From an uncultured Lachnospiraceae bacterium (GTDB taxonomy: Bacteria; Bacillota; Clostridia; Lachnospirales; Lachnospiraceae), in NCBI GenBank assembly GCA_934394615.1, contig CAKRRJ010000002.1:11145-75144 (forward strand): a stretch of DNA of 64,000 bases, given 5' to 3'. The notes beneath the pieces were generated by a model. That model was not told the origin of the DNA. It did no database searches and saw only the letters and a list, made by a program, of their open reading frames with translations. The translations under genes were made by a program, and so were the position numbers. Every line of letters starts with the position of its first letter. Within the stretch, counting starts at the first letter, position 1. Below, in pieces: positions 55,589 through 63,921 of this stretch.

Positions 55589-56668
55589 ATGAACTGGAAT
55601 GGCAAACCCTATCACTCCCTCGACTTCGAGATGAAATCCCGCTTTGGCCAGAAAGTCTACAAAATTGCCCTGGACGGGCATATGACCTGCCCAAACCGGG
55701 ACGGAACGCTTGGAACGCGCGGCTGCATTTTCTGCAGTGAGGGCGGTTCCGGGGATTTTGCCGCACCTCTGGATTTCTCCGCGTTCTCTGCGGCTTCGAT
55801 GCTCCATGACGGTCCAGGAGCGAACATGGTTCATCCGACAGACCGCAGTTCCGGCCCAGACTGGCAATCCCAGATTACCACTGCCGTCAACAGCCAGATT
55901 GAAAAGGCTGTCTCCCGCATCAAAAACAAGATGGGTTCCGCGCCGGATGCCTACATTGCCTACTTCCAGTCCTACACCAACACCTACGCGCCGCTTTCTT
56001 ATCTGGAAACCCTGTTCACCGCTGCCATCCGCCATCCAAAGGTCGTGGCACTGTCCATCGGCACGCGTCCGGACTGCCTGCCGGATGAGGTACTGGATCT
56101 GTGCGCCCGCTTAAACGAGGAAAAACCTGTCTGGATCGAGCTGGGCCTGCAGACGATCCACGAAGATACCGCCGTCTTCATCCGCCGCGGTTATCCGCTC
56201 TCTACCTTCACCGGTGCTTTATCCCGGCTTCGGGCACGAAAACTAGAAACCATCGTCCATGTGATTCTGGGACTTCCGGATGAAGACCGGAAGCGGATGC
56301 TGGAAACCGTACGCTATCTGGCAAAGCAGGATATCCAGGGCATCAAGCTGCAGCTTCTCCACGTCCTGAAAGGCACAGATCTGGCTTCTGTCTACGAACA
56401 GCATCCGTTTCCTGTCATGGCCATGGAGGAATACCTGGATCTGGTGATTGACTGCGTGGCCCTGCTGCCGCCGGAACTGGTCATCCACCGCATCACCGGA
56501 GACGGGCCGAAATCTCTGCTGATTGCGCCGCTCTGGAGCGCAAATAAGCGCCTGGTGCTAAATTCTCTCACCAGACGCTTCAAAGAACGCGGAATCACTC
56601 AGGGCTGCGGGCTGACAGAACCGTCCGCTCCCAGAGATACCCCGAAGGAGATTTCCTCAAGATACTGA
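55589..56668 (+). CDS. Radical SAM protein, YhcC-like (TIGR01212 type)
   Basis: A 359-aa protein. The cluster motif is in CPNRDGTLGTRGCIFC (first Cys, long spacer, then CxxC), the unusual spacing seen in the YhcC family rather than CxxxCxxC. GTRPDCLPDEVLD, ELGLQTIHEDTA and HVILGLPDED are also family-like. The function is not established. ATG 55589 follows AAAGGAAATACACAC. The 3' end runs 70 bp into the convergent capA gene. Confidence 0.9.
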   Translation: MNWNGKPYHSLDFEMKSRFGQKVYKIALDGHMTCPNRDGTLGTRGCIFCSEGGSGDFAAPLDFSAFSAASMLHDGPGANMVHPTDRSSGPDWQSQITTAVNSQIEKAVSRIKNKMGSAPDAYIAYFQSYTNTYAPLSYLETLFTAAIRHPKVVALSIGTRPDCLPDEVLDLCARLNEEKPVWIELGLQTIHEDTAVFIRRGYPLSTFTGALSRLRARKLETIVHVILGLPDEDRKRMLETVRYLAKQDIQGIKLQLLHVLKGTDLASVYEQHPFPVMAMEEYLDLVIDCVALLPPELVIHRITGDGPKSLLIAPLWSANKRLVLNSLTRRFKERGITQGCGLTEPSAPRDTPKEISSRY

Positions 56669-57846
56669 TAAAATTGTGATTGTTCTCCCGCATCCGTCAG
56701 AGTGCGGGTGTAACCGCCGGAGCTGGTTCCCGGGATCAGTTTCAGATTCAGATCATCCCCCTGAAACTCCGCCTGAACCAACATCGTTTTCGGAATGGAG
56801 CTTCCAAACACAAAATTTCCCAGGCTGTAAAAAATCGGCTTTCCTTTATAATACTCAATGCCCTGCAGCACATGCGGATGGCTTCCGATCACCAGATCCG
56901 CACCGGCATCGATGTAGCGCTTTGCCAGCGCCCGCTGATACTCCTGGGGCGTCTCGTCACGCTCGATGCCCCAGTGGATCAGAACCACAACCTTCGCTCC
57001 TGCTGCATGACATTCCGCGATCTGAGCAAGCAATGGCTCCACAGAAACCTCATAGGAGGACAGCATGCCCGGATGGCTCTTTGCCGCAGCCCATCCAGCC
57101 TCCGGGATCACCCGGGTTGCCCCGATGAGTGCCACTCTTTGTCCGTTCTTCTCAAACACAACTGGCTGTTTTGCCGCATCCAGGTCTTTTCCAGCCCCGG
57201 TATGCAGGATCCCGGCGCCATCCAGCACCTCACAGGTGTCAAGCAGCGCATCCGTGCCGTAATCCAGCGCATGGTTGTTCGCCAGCGTCACCGCATCAAT
57301 TCCCATCTCTTTGAATATGGAAACTTTTTCCGGTGCCAGGCGAAAGGTATACTGTTTGTCTGCCGCCTGGGTACCGCGGCTGCTGAACGGGAATTCCTCA
57401 TTGACCGCAAAATAGTCGGCGGACTGGATGGCACTTAAATATCCCTGATCCAGTACACCGGAAATTCCGCCCGCGCGGCTGTAGGCATTTAAGACGTGGT
57501 CGGACAGCAGCACGTCACCGGAGAAGAGGATCGTCATGGAATCGCCTGCTGCATCCGGATTTTCTCCATTCGAATTTTCTCCCTCTGGATTCTGGTCAGA
57601 CTCCCCGGCATTTTCCGCCTGTTCTCCCGCATTTTGATCTTCTGTCTCCAGAATGATCCCAGTTTCTGCATCGGCCTCTCCGATCCGTTCTTCCTCCAGA
57701 TGTCCTTCTGCATTTTCTGCCTGCTGCACGGTCGTCTCCGCAGCCACAATTTTTTCATATGAAGTATGGCTGCATCCGCCTAACAGCACCGCACCAAACA
57801 ATGCTGCCGCCACTGTTACAGCATTAATTCCGTGATAAGTTCCCAT
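56599..57846 (-). CDS. CapA-family lipoprotein (PgsA/CapA-type metallophosphatase-like)
   Basis: A 415-aa lipoprotein with Cys25 in LLGGCSH, an acidic Glu/Asn-rich linker (about 30-100), then the CapA domain: FSGDVLLSD, LANNHALDYG, VVLIHWG, VIGSHPHVLQG and FYSLGNFVFG. In Bacillus the family is needed for poly-gamma-glutamate capsule; here no pgsBC is present, so the role is open. ATG 57846 has GCAGGATATTAC and lies inside the end of the DUF3343 gene. Confidence 0.9.
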   Translation of the reverse strand: MGTYHGINAVTVAAALFGAVLLGGCSHTSYEKIVAAETTVQQAENAEGHLEEERIGEADAETGIILETEDQNAGEQAENAGESDQNPEGENSNGENPDAAGDSMTILFSGDVLLSDHVLNAYSRAGGISGVLDQGYLSAIQSADYFAVNEEFPFSSRGTQAADKQYTFRLAPEKVSIFKEMGIDAVTLANNHALDYGTDALLDTCEVLDGAGILHTGAGKDLDAAKQPVVFEKNGQRVALIGATRVIPEAGWAAAKSHPGMLSSYEVSVEPLLAQIAECHAAGAKVVVLIHWGIERDETPQEYQRALAKRYIDAGADLVIGSHPHVLQGIEYYKGKPIFYSLGNFVFGSSIPKTMLVQAEFQGDDLNLKLIPGTSSGGYTRTLTDAGEQSQFYQYLEEISFGVSLGADGSVSPQP

Positions 57847-58052
57847 GTAATATCCTGCCTTTTCATTTCCTGCTCCAGTGCTTCTCTCGCTTCTAACGGA
57901 GCCATAAAGCACAGGCCGCAGCCTGCGGAGATGGCACTCGGAAGCGGAATGATCCGCCCCGGAAGCCCGGCTTCCTTCATGGCTTTCTCCATGCGGATGG
58001 CCATGACCGTATCGCGAAATGTAATGATCAGATGAAGTTCCTTTTTCAGCAT
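57816..58052 (-). CDS. DUF3343 protein, putative Se/S carrier
   Basis: A 78-aa protein with LHLIITFRDTVMAIRMEKA and ISAGCGLCF. The CGLC pair and the position behind cysteine desulfurase, yedF and selD fit the DUF3343 family, which has been proposed to carry selenium or sulfur. It starts one base after the desulfurase stop (TAAGATG). The carrier role is inference. Confidence 0.85.
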   Translation of the reverse strand: MLKKELHLIITFRDTVMAIRMEKAMKEAGLPGRIIPLPSAISAGCGLCFMAPLEAREALEQEMKRQDITWELITELML

Positions 58053-58053
58053 C

Positions 58054-59199
58054 TTAACCCTCCCAGGCGAGGATCCGCATGGCTTTTACGGCTTCCTGCA
58101 CTTCTTCCATCGTATTAAAATGAGAAAAGCTGAACCGCACGGCTCCCTGCTTTCCCGTTCCAAACGCCTCATGCATGAGCGGCGCGCAGTGTCCGCCAGA
58201 ACGGACCGCAATATCAAACCGCTGCATCAGCTCATCGCCAACCGCAGCAGAATCGTAATCTTTTAAATTCAGCGTTACAACCGGAGTCCGGACTGCTGCC
58301 TCCTGGTCTCCATACACACGGATACCCGGCAGATTTCTTACGCCTTCATAGAATGCGCGCGCATATGCGTCCGCCTCTCTCCAGATTGCATCTGTTCCCT
58401 TTTCCAGAATATACTCCACACCGGCAAGAAGTCCGGCAATGCCAGGCATGTTCAGGGTTCCAGCCTCCAACAGAGTCGGCATCTCATCCGGCTGTTCTTT
58501 CTCGAACGTGCGGATTCCAGTTCCGCCTACCCGAAATGGCTTTATTTTTACACCTTCCCGCACACAGATCCCGCCCATTCCCTGGGGACCAAGAAGTCCC
58601 TTGTGTCCGGAAAAGCACAGCACATCAATGTGCATCCGCTCCATATCAATTGGAAGAAGGCCTGCTGTCTGCGCCGCATCTACCACAAACAACGTTCCGT
58701 TTTCGTGGCACAGAGACCCCAGCTTTTCCAGATCATTGGCATTGCCAGTCAGATTTGACGCATGCGTACAGACCAGGGCCCTGGTATCCGGGCGGATGCT
58801 GCCTGCCAGAACATCCAGGCAGATTCTTCCCTTTTCATCACACGGGATAATTGTCAGGTCCACACCCTCCTTTTCCTTCCGGTACAGCGGTCGCAGCACC
58901 GAATTGTGCTCCATCTTTGTGGTGATTACATGGTCTCCCGGCTCAAACAAACCCTGGATGGCCATATTCAGGCTGTCTGTGGCATTCATGGAAAATGCTA
59001 CCTGGTTCGGATGCGGATAGCCGAACAGTTCTCCCAAGCGGCTCCGGGCCTGCACCGCCAGGCGCAGTGCCTGCAGGGACGCCTCATTGCTTCCTCTCGC
59101 CGCATTGCCCACATTGCCGGAAACCAGGACCTTATAAACGGCATCGGCCACCGTCTCCGGCTTATGCAGAGAGGTGGCCGCATTGTCCAGATAGATCAT
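58054..59199 (-). CDS. Cysteine desulfurase/selenocysteine lyase-family protein
   Basis: A 381-aa PLP enzyme of class V aminotransferase fold. The N-terminus MIYLDNAATSLHKPETV, the PLP Lys in SGHKGLLGPQG, and the active-site Cys in SGGHCAPLMHE are present. In this locus it probably takes selenium or sulfur from (seleno)cysteine for SelD or for cofactor selenation. Its ATG overlaps the yedF stop (ATGA). Confidence 0.9.
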   Translation of the reverse strand: MIYLDNAATSLHKPETVADAVYKVLVSGNVGNAARGSNEASLQALRLAVQARSRLGELFGYPHPNQVAFSMNATDSLNMAIQGLFEPGDHVITTKMEHNSVLRPLYRKEKEGVDLTIIPCDEKGRICLDVLAGSIRPDTRALVCTHASNLTGNANDLEKLGSLCHENGTLFVVDAAQTAGLLPIDMERMHIDVLCFSGHKGLLGPQGMGGICVREGVKIKPFRVGGTGIRTFEKEQPDEMPTLLEAGTLNMPGIAGLLAGVEYILEKGTDAIWREADAYARAFYEGVRNLPGIRVYGDQEAAVRTPVVTLNLKDYDSAAVGDELMQRFDIAVRSGGHCAPLMHEAFGTGKQGAVRFSFSHFNTMEEVQEAVKAMRILAWEG

Positions 59200-59807
59200 G
59201 GCCGTACAACCAGATCCGCTTCCGCCATGGTCTGCGCGATCACATACATGTTGGTGACACCGCCCACTTTCAGCTTTTCGGTCAGTCCATAGTAGTTTAA
59301 GCAGGTACCGCAGGTCAGGATCTGCACGCCGGCCTCTTCCAGCTTCTTTAAATCTTCCAGGGAATCAGAACCCTCGCAGGTCAGCTTCGCGCCGCCATTG
59401 TAGAACAGAATGGTGTCAGGCAGAGTCTCAAGCTGTGTCTGCGCGAATAAGAATCCCTTGATCAGGACCTTTCCAAGTTCCTCATTGCCCTCGCCCATAT
59501 GGTCCGCGGTAACGGCAACCACGGTTTTCTTCTTTGCCGGAACCAGGCACTGATCTGCCGGGATCTGGTCTGCAGACTTTTCCTGCCCACTCACATGAAG
59601 GACTACTTTCCAGGTCTTTTCTTCCTCTTTCGAAGTTTCTACACCATAGCCCATCTGGCCAGCCATCTTCTCCAGGTTCTGCACTGCAATCTCGTTATCT
59701 ACAAGAACCTCCACATCCCCTGCGCCATTTAAATTTTTAACTGCCTCTTTTGCCTTGAGTAACGGGATCGGGCAAACATCGCCTCTTGCATCTACTGTTG
59801 TCATCAT
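59196..59807 (-). CDS. yedF: Selenium metabolism protein YedF
   Basis: A 203-aa two-domain protein: residues about 1-75 are TusA-like (DARGDVCPIPLLKAKEAV, with Cys12 in the CPxP motif) and residues about 95-203 are DsrE-like with ILTCGTCLNYYGL. YedF is linked to selenium use and probably hands Se between carriers. Two adjacent ATGs follow AGGAAGGAGAAAA; either may start. Confidence 0.92.
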   Translation of the reverse strand: MMTTVDARGDVCPIPLLKAKEAVKNLNGAGDVEVLVDNEIAVQNLEKMAGQMGYGVETSKEEEKTWKVVLHVSGQEKSADQIPADQCLVPAKKKTVVAVTADHMGEGNEELGKVLIKGFLFAQTQLETLPDTILFYNGGAKLTCEGSDSLEDLKKLEEAGVQILTCGTCLNYYGLTEKLKVGGVTNMYVIAQTMAEADLVVRP

Positions 59808-59900
59808 TTTTCTCCTTCCTGTTTTCAAACACCTCAGCATGTTTCATTGTCTGAACGTGCTGTGATGTTCTTTTCTTTTCGTTGGAACCTTCTGCTGCTT

Positions 59901-60935
59901 TTATAAAACGGTGATTTCCTTCTTAAATCCTGCATCTTCCGGCTGGATAAGCCGCCCCACGATCTGGGCCGGAAGTCCTGCCTCTCTTAATTCCTGCAGG
60001 AAAGTTCGTCCTTCTTCCTGCGGTACCGCAAACAGCAGGCCGCCGGAGGTCTGCGGGTCAAATAAAATCTCCTCCAACGGGAATGGAACGCCCTTAAAAT
60101 CCACAAACGCACCCACATGATTGCGGTTTCGCTGTCCGGCTGCCGTGATCATAAAATTCTCCGCGTGGGTATACGCCTCTTTGATGTATGGGATGCTCAG
60201 CGTGTCCACAACGGCCCACAGGCGCTTGTCCAGCATCTCGTGCAGATGGCCTAAAAAGCTGAAGCCAGTCACATCGGTACAGGCATGCACGGTGTACTTT
60301 TTGGAAATCGCCGCCGCGTACTTATTCAGCGTCGTCATAGAAGTGATGGCCTCTGCCATAGCCTCTTTCGATGCCGCGCCTACCCGGTTTGCGGTATTCA
60401 TAATACCGACTCCCAGCTTTTTTGTCAGGATCAGCGTGTCCCCTGCCTGACCGCCGTTATTTTTATAGATCCGGTCCGGATGCACGACACCGTTTACGGA
60501 AAGTCCGTACTTCACATCTTTATCGTTGATGGAATGGCCGCCGCAGAGTACCGCTCCGGCCTCCACCACCTTTTCCGAACCGCCCCGCATGATCTCGCCG
60601 AGAATGTTCAGATCCTCATCTTGCGGGAAACATACAATATTCAAAGCGCTGAAGACTTCGCCCCCCATGGCATACACATCACTCAGCGCATTGGTTGCCG
60701 CGATCTGTCCAAACACATAGGGATCCTCCAGCATGGGAGGGAAAAAATCCAGTGTCTGTACCACAGCCACATCGTCACTGACGCGGTAAACCGCCGCGTC
60801 GTCACTGCTGTCAAACCCCACCAGCAGATTGGGATCCGCCGCGCCGCGCTCGATCCGGCTTAAAACCCGCTCTAGAATATCCGTTCCGAGCTTTGCCGTG
60901 CACCCGCCGCCGCTGCAAAATAAACCACCCGCCAT
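59901..60935 (-). CDS. selD: Selenide, water dikinase
   Basis: A 344-aa enzyme that makes selenophosphate from selenide and ATP, the Se donor for selenocysteine, selenouridine and Se-cofactors. The active-site region [10 protein letters not shown] has Cys12 at the catalytic position (Cys form, no UGA selenocysteine codon) and Lys15. [11 protein letters not shown] and [13 protein letters not shown] are further marks. ATG 60935 follows AAAGGAGAAGTT. Confidence 0.95.
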   Translation of the reverse strand: MAGGLFCSGGGCTAKLGTDILERVLSRIERGAADPNLLVGFDSSDDAAVYRVSDDVAVVQTLDFFPPMLEDPYVFGQIAATNALSDVYAMGGEVFSALNIVCFPQDEDLNILGEIMRGGSEKVVEAGAVLCGGHSINDKDVKYGLSVNGVVHPDRIYKNNGGQAGDTLILTKKLGVGIMNTANRVGAASKEAMAEAITSMTTLNKYAAAISKKYTVHACTDVTGFSFLGHLHEMLDKRLWAVVDTLSIPYIKEAYTHAENFMITAAGQRNRNHVGAFVDFKGVPFPLEEILFDPQTSGGLLFAVPQEEGRTFLQELREAGLPAQIVGRLIQPEDAGFKKEITVL

Positions 60936-61024
60936 AACTTCTCCTTTCCTGAGTCCTGCCTGCATCCTGCAGTCATTTCCTCTCAGAAAATGATTGCCAG
61001 CAAACAGGGCGTATCACTTCTCTT

Positions 61025-61053
61025 ATCATAGCACAGTCACCACATTCCGTCCA
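61025..61053 (-). promoter_or_regulatory. Promoter of the selD operon
   Basis: TGGACG (61048-61053), 17-bp spacer, TATGAT (61025-61030) with TGC before it (extended -10), 90 bp upstream of selD. Confidence 0.55.
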
Positions 61054-61140
61054 GATACAGGAAAGGCGGCCCTGTCTTCCAAAACATTTAGTCAGGATCG
61101 CCTTTCCATCGTTTCACCACGAAACAGGTGCTATATCATT

Positions 61141-62451
61141 TTATGATTCCCACAGCCAGTTTTCCAGTAATGTCTCATACACCTTCTGGCAGCGGCGGAT
61201 ATCCGCCTCGTCCACATACTCATCTGCTTTATGGGCCATAGCCAGGGTACCCGGTCCGTAGGAGAGACAGTTGCAGTTTCCGGTCGTTCCGGCAATGACT
61301 GCCGTGTCTGTGTAGCCCGGGAACGCGGAAACCACAGGTGCTTTGCCGGTTGCCTGTTCTACGGCTGCTTTGATGCGGGAAAGCATCTCGGCATCCTCGT
61401 GATGCGCGATCGGCGGCCGGTTGCCGGTAATCTTAATTTCTGCCTGAAGTCCCGGAATCTCCGCTGCTGCATCCTCTGCTGCTGCCTCTAACAATGCCTT
61501 CACATCTTCGATATGATAGGGCGGAACTACGCGCATGTCCACCGATACCTTGCACTCTGCCGGAACCTGATACGGATGAATGCCTCCCTGAATCTCACCA
61601 AACACGATGGTGGACTTTCCAAGGAACGCATCTTCTTTTAACTCTTTCATGCGGCTGCGGGCAGATGCCAGCATATATGCCATGCCTGCAATCGCGTCCA
61701 TGCCCTGCTCCGGGCGGCTTGCGTGCGCTGCCTTCCCGTGCATAGTCACCTCAAACCAGTAGCGGCCTTTGTGAGCGGTCTGAATCTCTCCGTCAGTCGG
61801 CTCGGTATCCATCACCAGACTGTCCTTCGTAACCCAGCCAAGCTCGATCACGCGCTCTGCGCCAGTCATATCGCCTTCCTCGTCACAGGTTCCGATCCAC
61901 TTTACAGTGCGCTTCGGAGTTACTGTACATGGGTAGGCATTTTCTGAACTGAAAATGCCGTATGATACAGTGGTGGCATCAGATTTTGCCGATTCGGAAT
62001 GCGAAGCATCGGCAAAATCCGTTGCTGTTTGCGCAACGCGTGAACAGTAACGCTTCGGAGCCTTGCCGGTTTCCTTCATCTGTGCTGCCGCTTCCAGGAA
62101 CGCGCACAACGCGGAAGCCAGACCAGATTTCATATCGCAGGAACCACGGCCAAAGAAACGGCCGTTCTCCCCGTCCTCACCCAGCGGATTTTTCGTCCAG
62201 CCGCCAGCGATCGGAACGGTATCCATGTGACAGATAAACACCAGTTCTTCTTTTGTCTCACCCGGAAGGACTGCCATTAAGATCGGGCGTCCCTCCTTTG
62301 TATAATCTTTTTTCAACGCTCCGCTCTCTGGGAGCGCTGCTTTGATTTCCTGCTCCAAAAATCCGGCAATCTCATGCTCTTCTTTTCCCGGATTTGTGCT
62401 CTCAATGCCAACTAATTTCTTTGTCCATACCACTGCATCCGTATTCTGCAT
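61141..62451 (-). CDS. ygeY: YgeY-type selenium-linked M20 hydrolase carrying a 47-residue element-derived insert
   Basis: A 436-aa M20-family metallohydrolase. Metal and catalytic residues: His75 in CHMDTVP, Asp106 in GRGSCDMKSGLAS, Glu191-Glu192 in GTCDEEGD. In E. coli ygeY sits beside hyuA in a purine/selenium-hydroxylase cluster, as here. Residues 135-181 come from the 133-bp mobile element plus its duplication; without them the protein would be 389 aa, near the family norm. PKR occurs at both insert edges. The frame is intact and all active-site residues remain. ATG 62451 follows AAAGGAAGCAGGG. The 60936-61140 gap after it holds the selD promoter and an inverted repeat without a T-run. 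Confidence 0.9.
   Translation of the reverse strand: MQNTDAVVWTKKLVGIESTNPGKEEHEIAGFLEQEIKAALPESGALKKDYTKEGRPILMAVLPGETKEELVFICHMDTVPIAGGWTKNPLGEDGENGRFFGRGSCDMKSGLASALCAFLEAAAQMKETGKAPKRYCSRVAQTATDFADASHSESAKSDATTVSYGIFSSENAYPCTVTPKRTVKWIGTCDEEGDMTGAERVIELGWVTKDSLVMDTEPTDGEIQTAHKGRYWFEVTMHGKAAHASRPEQGMDAIAGMAYMLASARSRMKELKEDAFLGKSTIVFGEIQGGIHPYQVPAECKVSVDMRVVPPYHIEDVKALLEAAAEDAAAEIPGLQAEIKITGNRPPIAHHEDAEMLSRIKAAVEQATGKAPVVSAFPGYTDTAVIAGTTGNCNCLSYGPGTLAMAHKADEYVDEADIRRCQKVYETLLENWLWES
61919..62051 (+). mobile_element. 133-bp palindromic MITE-like element, copy 2, inside ygeY
   Basis: The ends are GTTACTGT and ACAGTAAC (perfect 8-bp inverted repeat). The same three hairpins as copy 1 are present; the third has one changed base. 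The flanking duplication GCTTCGGA (61911-61918 and 62052-62059) extends by chance to 10 bp. Net gain is 141 bp, 47 codons. All three plus-strand frames hit a stop within 33 nt; on the minus strand, which is the coding strand of ygeY, the frame used is open throughout. Confidence 0.95.
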
Positions 62452-62532
62452 GTTCCCTGCTTCCTTTCTTTCAGCCCCGGCCAGCTTCCAGTCCATGTTC
62501 CACCGCCGGGGCCTGTTGCTCTCCGTCTTATA

Positions 62533-63921
62533 TTATTCTGCTAAAGAGCTCTTTCCTCTCTTTAAGTACTGTCCTTCGCCCCGGGTTCCCACAAAGTTTC
62601 CATCAGAAACAATTTCCTGACCACGCAGGAATACTTTTTCAATGGCACCGGTCACTTTGGTTCCCTCGTAACAGGTATAGTCTGCGTTTCCGTGCATCTT
62701 GTCTGTTGTGATGGTCCACTCCTTCTTCGGGTCGATGAGTACCAGATCCGCGTCAGAACCAGTCTGGATGGTGCCCTTCTTCGGGTACAGTCCGGCGATC
62801 TTGGCCGGGTTGGTGCACAGGTAATGAACCACCTGCGGAATGGTCAGATGCTCCCCCTTTACCGCCTCTGAGAACATGAGCGGCAGACGCTCCTCCACGC
62901 CCGGAGCTCCGCTCGGACACTGGGTAAAGTCTTTTGCACCCTGCTGCTTCTGCTTTGCGAAGGTGAATGGGCAATGGTCGGTTGCAACTGCGTCCAGTTC
63001 CCCGTTCTCGAGCGCCTGCCACAATGCTTCATTGTCATCTTTCTTGCGAAGCGGCGGTGCCATAATGGCCTTTAAGCCTTCCTGATCGTCTGCGTAACGG
63101 TCATCGGTCATAAACAGGTACTGCGGACAGGTCTCCACGCCAAAATGCTTCTGACCGCGGCGTTTCGCGCGGCGCACTTCCATGAGGCCCTGCTTGCTGG
63201 ATAAGTGTACCACATAAACCGGAGCCTCGCCTGCGGACTCTGCCAGATACAGGAAACGGTTTACTGCCTCTGCCTCTGCTGCAGCCGGACGGCTGATCGG
63301 ATGATACTTCGCCTGAGTGTGGCCCTCTTTTACAAACTTGTCGCGCCAGTAATTGACGATGCCATCATTCTCACAATGGGATGCAATGAGGATTCCGTCT
63401 TTCTTTGCCTGGGTCAGGATCTGCATCAGATCACTGTCTCCAAGGCCATAACCGTAGGTCATATAAACCTTAAAGCTGGTGATGCCCTCTTCCTTTGCAA
63501 TCTCGCCCATCTCCTGGAGCACCTGCGGATTCACATGCTGGAACACGCCGTGAAAACCATAGTCAACAACAGCATTTCCGTCTGCCAGCTTGTGGTATTC
63601 CTTTACCTGATGCCACAGGCTGCAGTCCTTCGGACCGAATGCCATATGGTCTACAATCGAGGTTGTTCCGCCGCAGGCTGCCGCGATGGTTCCGGTATAG
63701 AAATCATCGATGACACGGGCAATGCCCACATCCAGATCCATGTGGGTGTGAATATCCACAGCACCAGGCAGAACATATTTGCCTTTCGCGTCTACCACTT
63801 CAGCATCCGCGTCTGCAAGACCGGTTCCGATCTCACGGATCACGCCGTCTTCGATCAAGAGATCTGCTTCATATACGCCGCTCTCGGTGCAGAGCATTCC
63901 ATTTTTTACTAATTTCTTCAT
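62533..63921 (-). CDS. hyuA: Dihydropyrimidinase/D-hydantoinase
   Basis: A 462-aa cyclic amidohydrolase. Metal ligands: His58 and His60 (DIHTHMD), carbamylated Lys151 (SFKVYMTYG), His182 (SHCEN), His239 (VHLSS), Asp315 (ATDHCPF). It opens hydantoin- or dihydropyrimidine-type rings. Adjacent to ygeY as in the E. coli hyuA-ygeY pair, so it probably acts in purine/hydantoin breakdown. ATG 63921 follows GGATAGGAG. The symbol is assigned by context. Confidence 0.92.
   Translation of the reverse strand: MKKLVKNGMLCTESGVYEADLLIEDGVIREIGTGLADADAEVVDAKGKYVLPGAVDIHTHMDLDVGIARVIDDFYTGTIAAACGGTTSIVDHMAFGPKDCSLWHQVKEYHKLADGNAVVDYGFHGVFQHVNPQVLQEMGEIAKEEGITSFKVYMTYGYGLGDSDLMQILTQAKKDGILIASHCENDGIVNYWRDKFVKEGHTQAKYHPISRPAAAEAEAVNRFLYLAESAGEAPVYVVHLSSKQGLMEVRRAKRRGQKHFGVETCPQYLFMTDDRYADDQEGLKAIMAPPLRKKDDNEALWQALENGELDAVATDHCPFTFAKQKQQGAKDFTQCPSGAPGVEERLPLMFSEAVKGEHLTIPQVVHYLCTNPAKIAGLYPKKGTIQTGSDADLVLIDPKKEWTITTDKMHGNADYTCYEGTKVTGAIEKVFLRGQEIVSDGNFVGTRGEGQYLKRGKSSLAE

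Noticed and set aside
59901-60935. SelD as a selenoprotein with in-frame UGA
   Set aside because: The catalytic position reads Cys in a normal frame; no UGA is present.
61060-61112. Inverted repeat GGAAAGGCG/CGCCTTTCC after ygeY as an intrinsic terminator
   Set aside because: The loop is over 30 nt and no T-run follows; it may be an RNA stem but is not a clear terminator.
61141-62451. ygeY as a broken gene because of the element
   Set aside because: The insertion adds exactly 47 codons, has no stop, and all active-site residues are kept.
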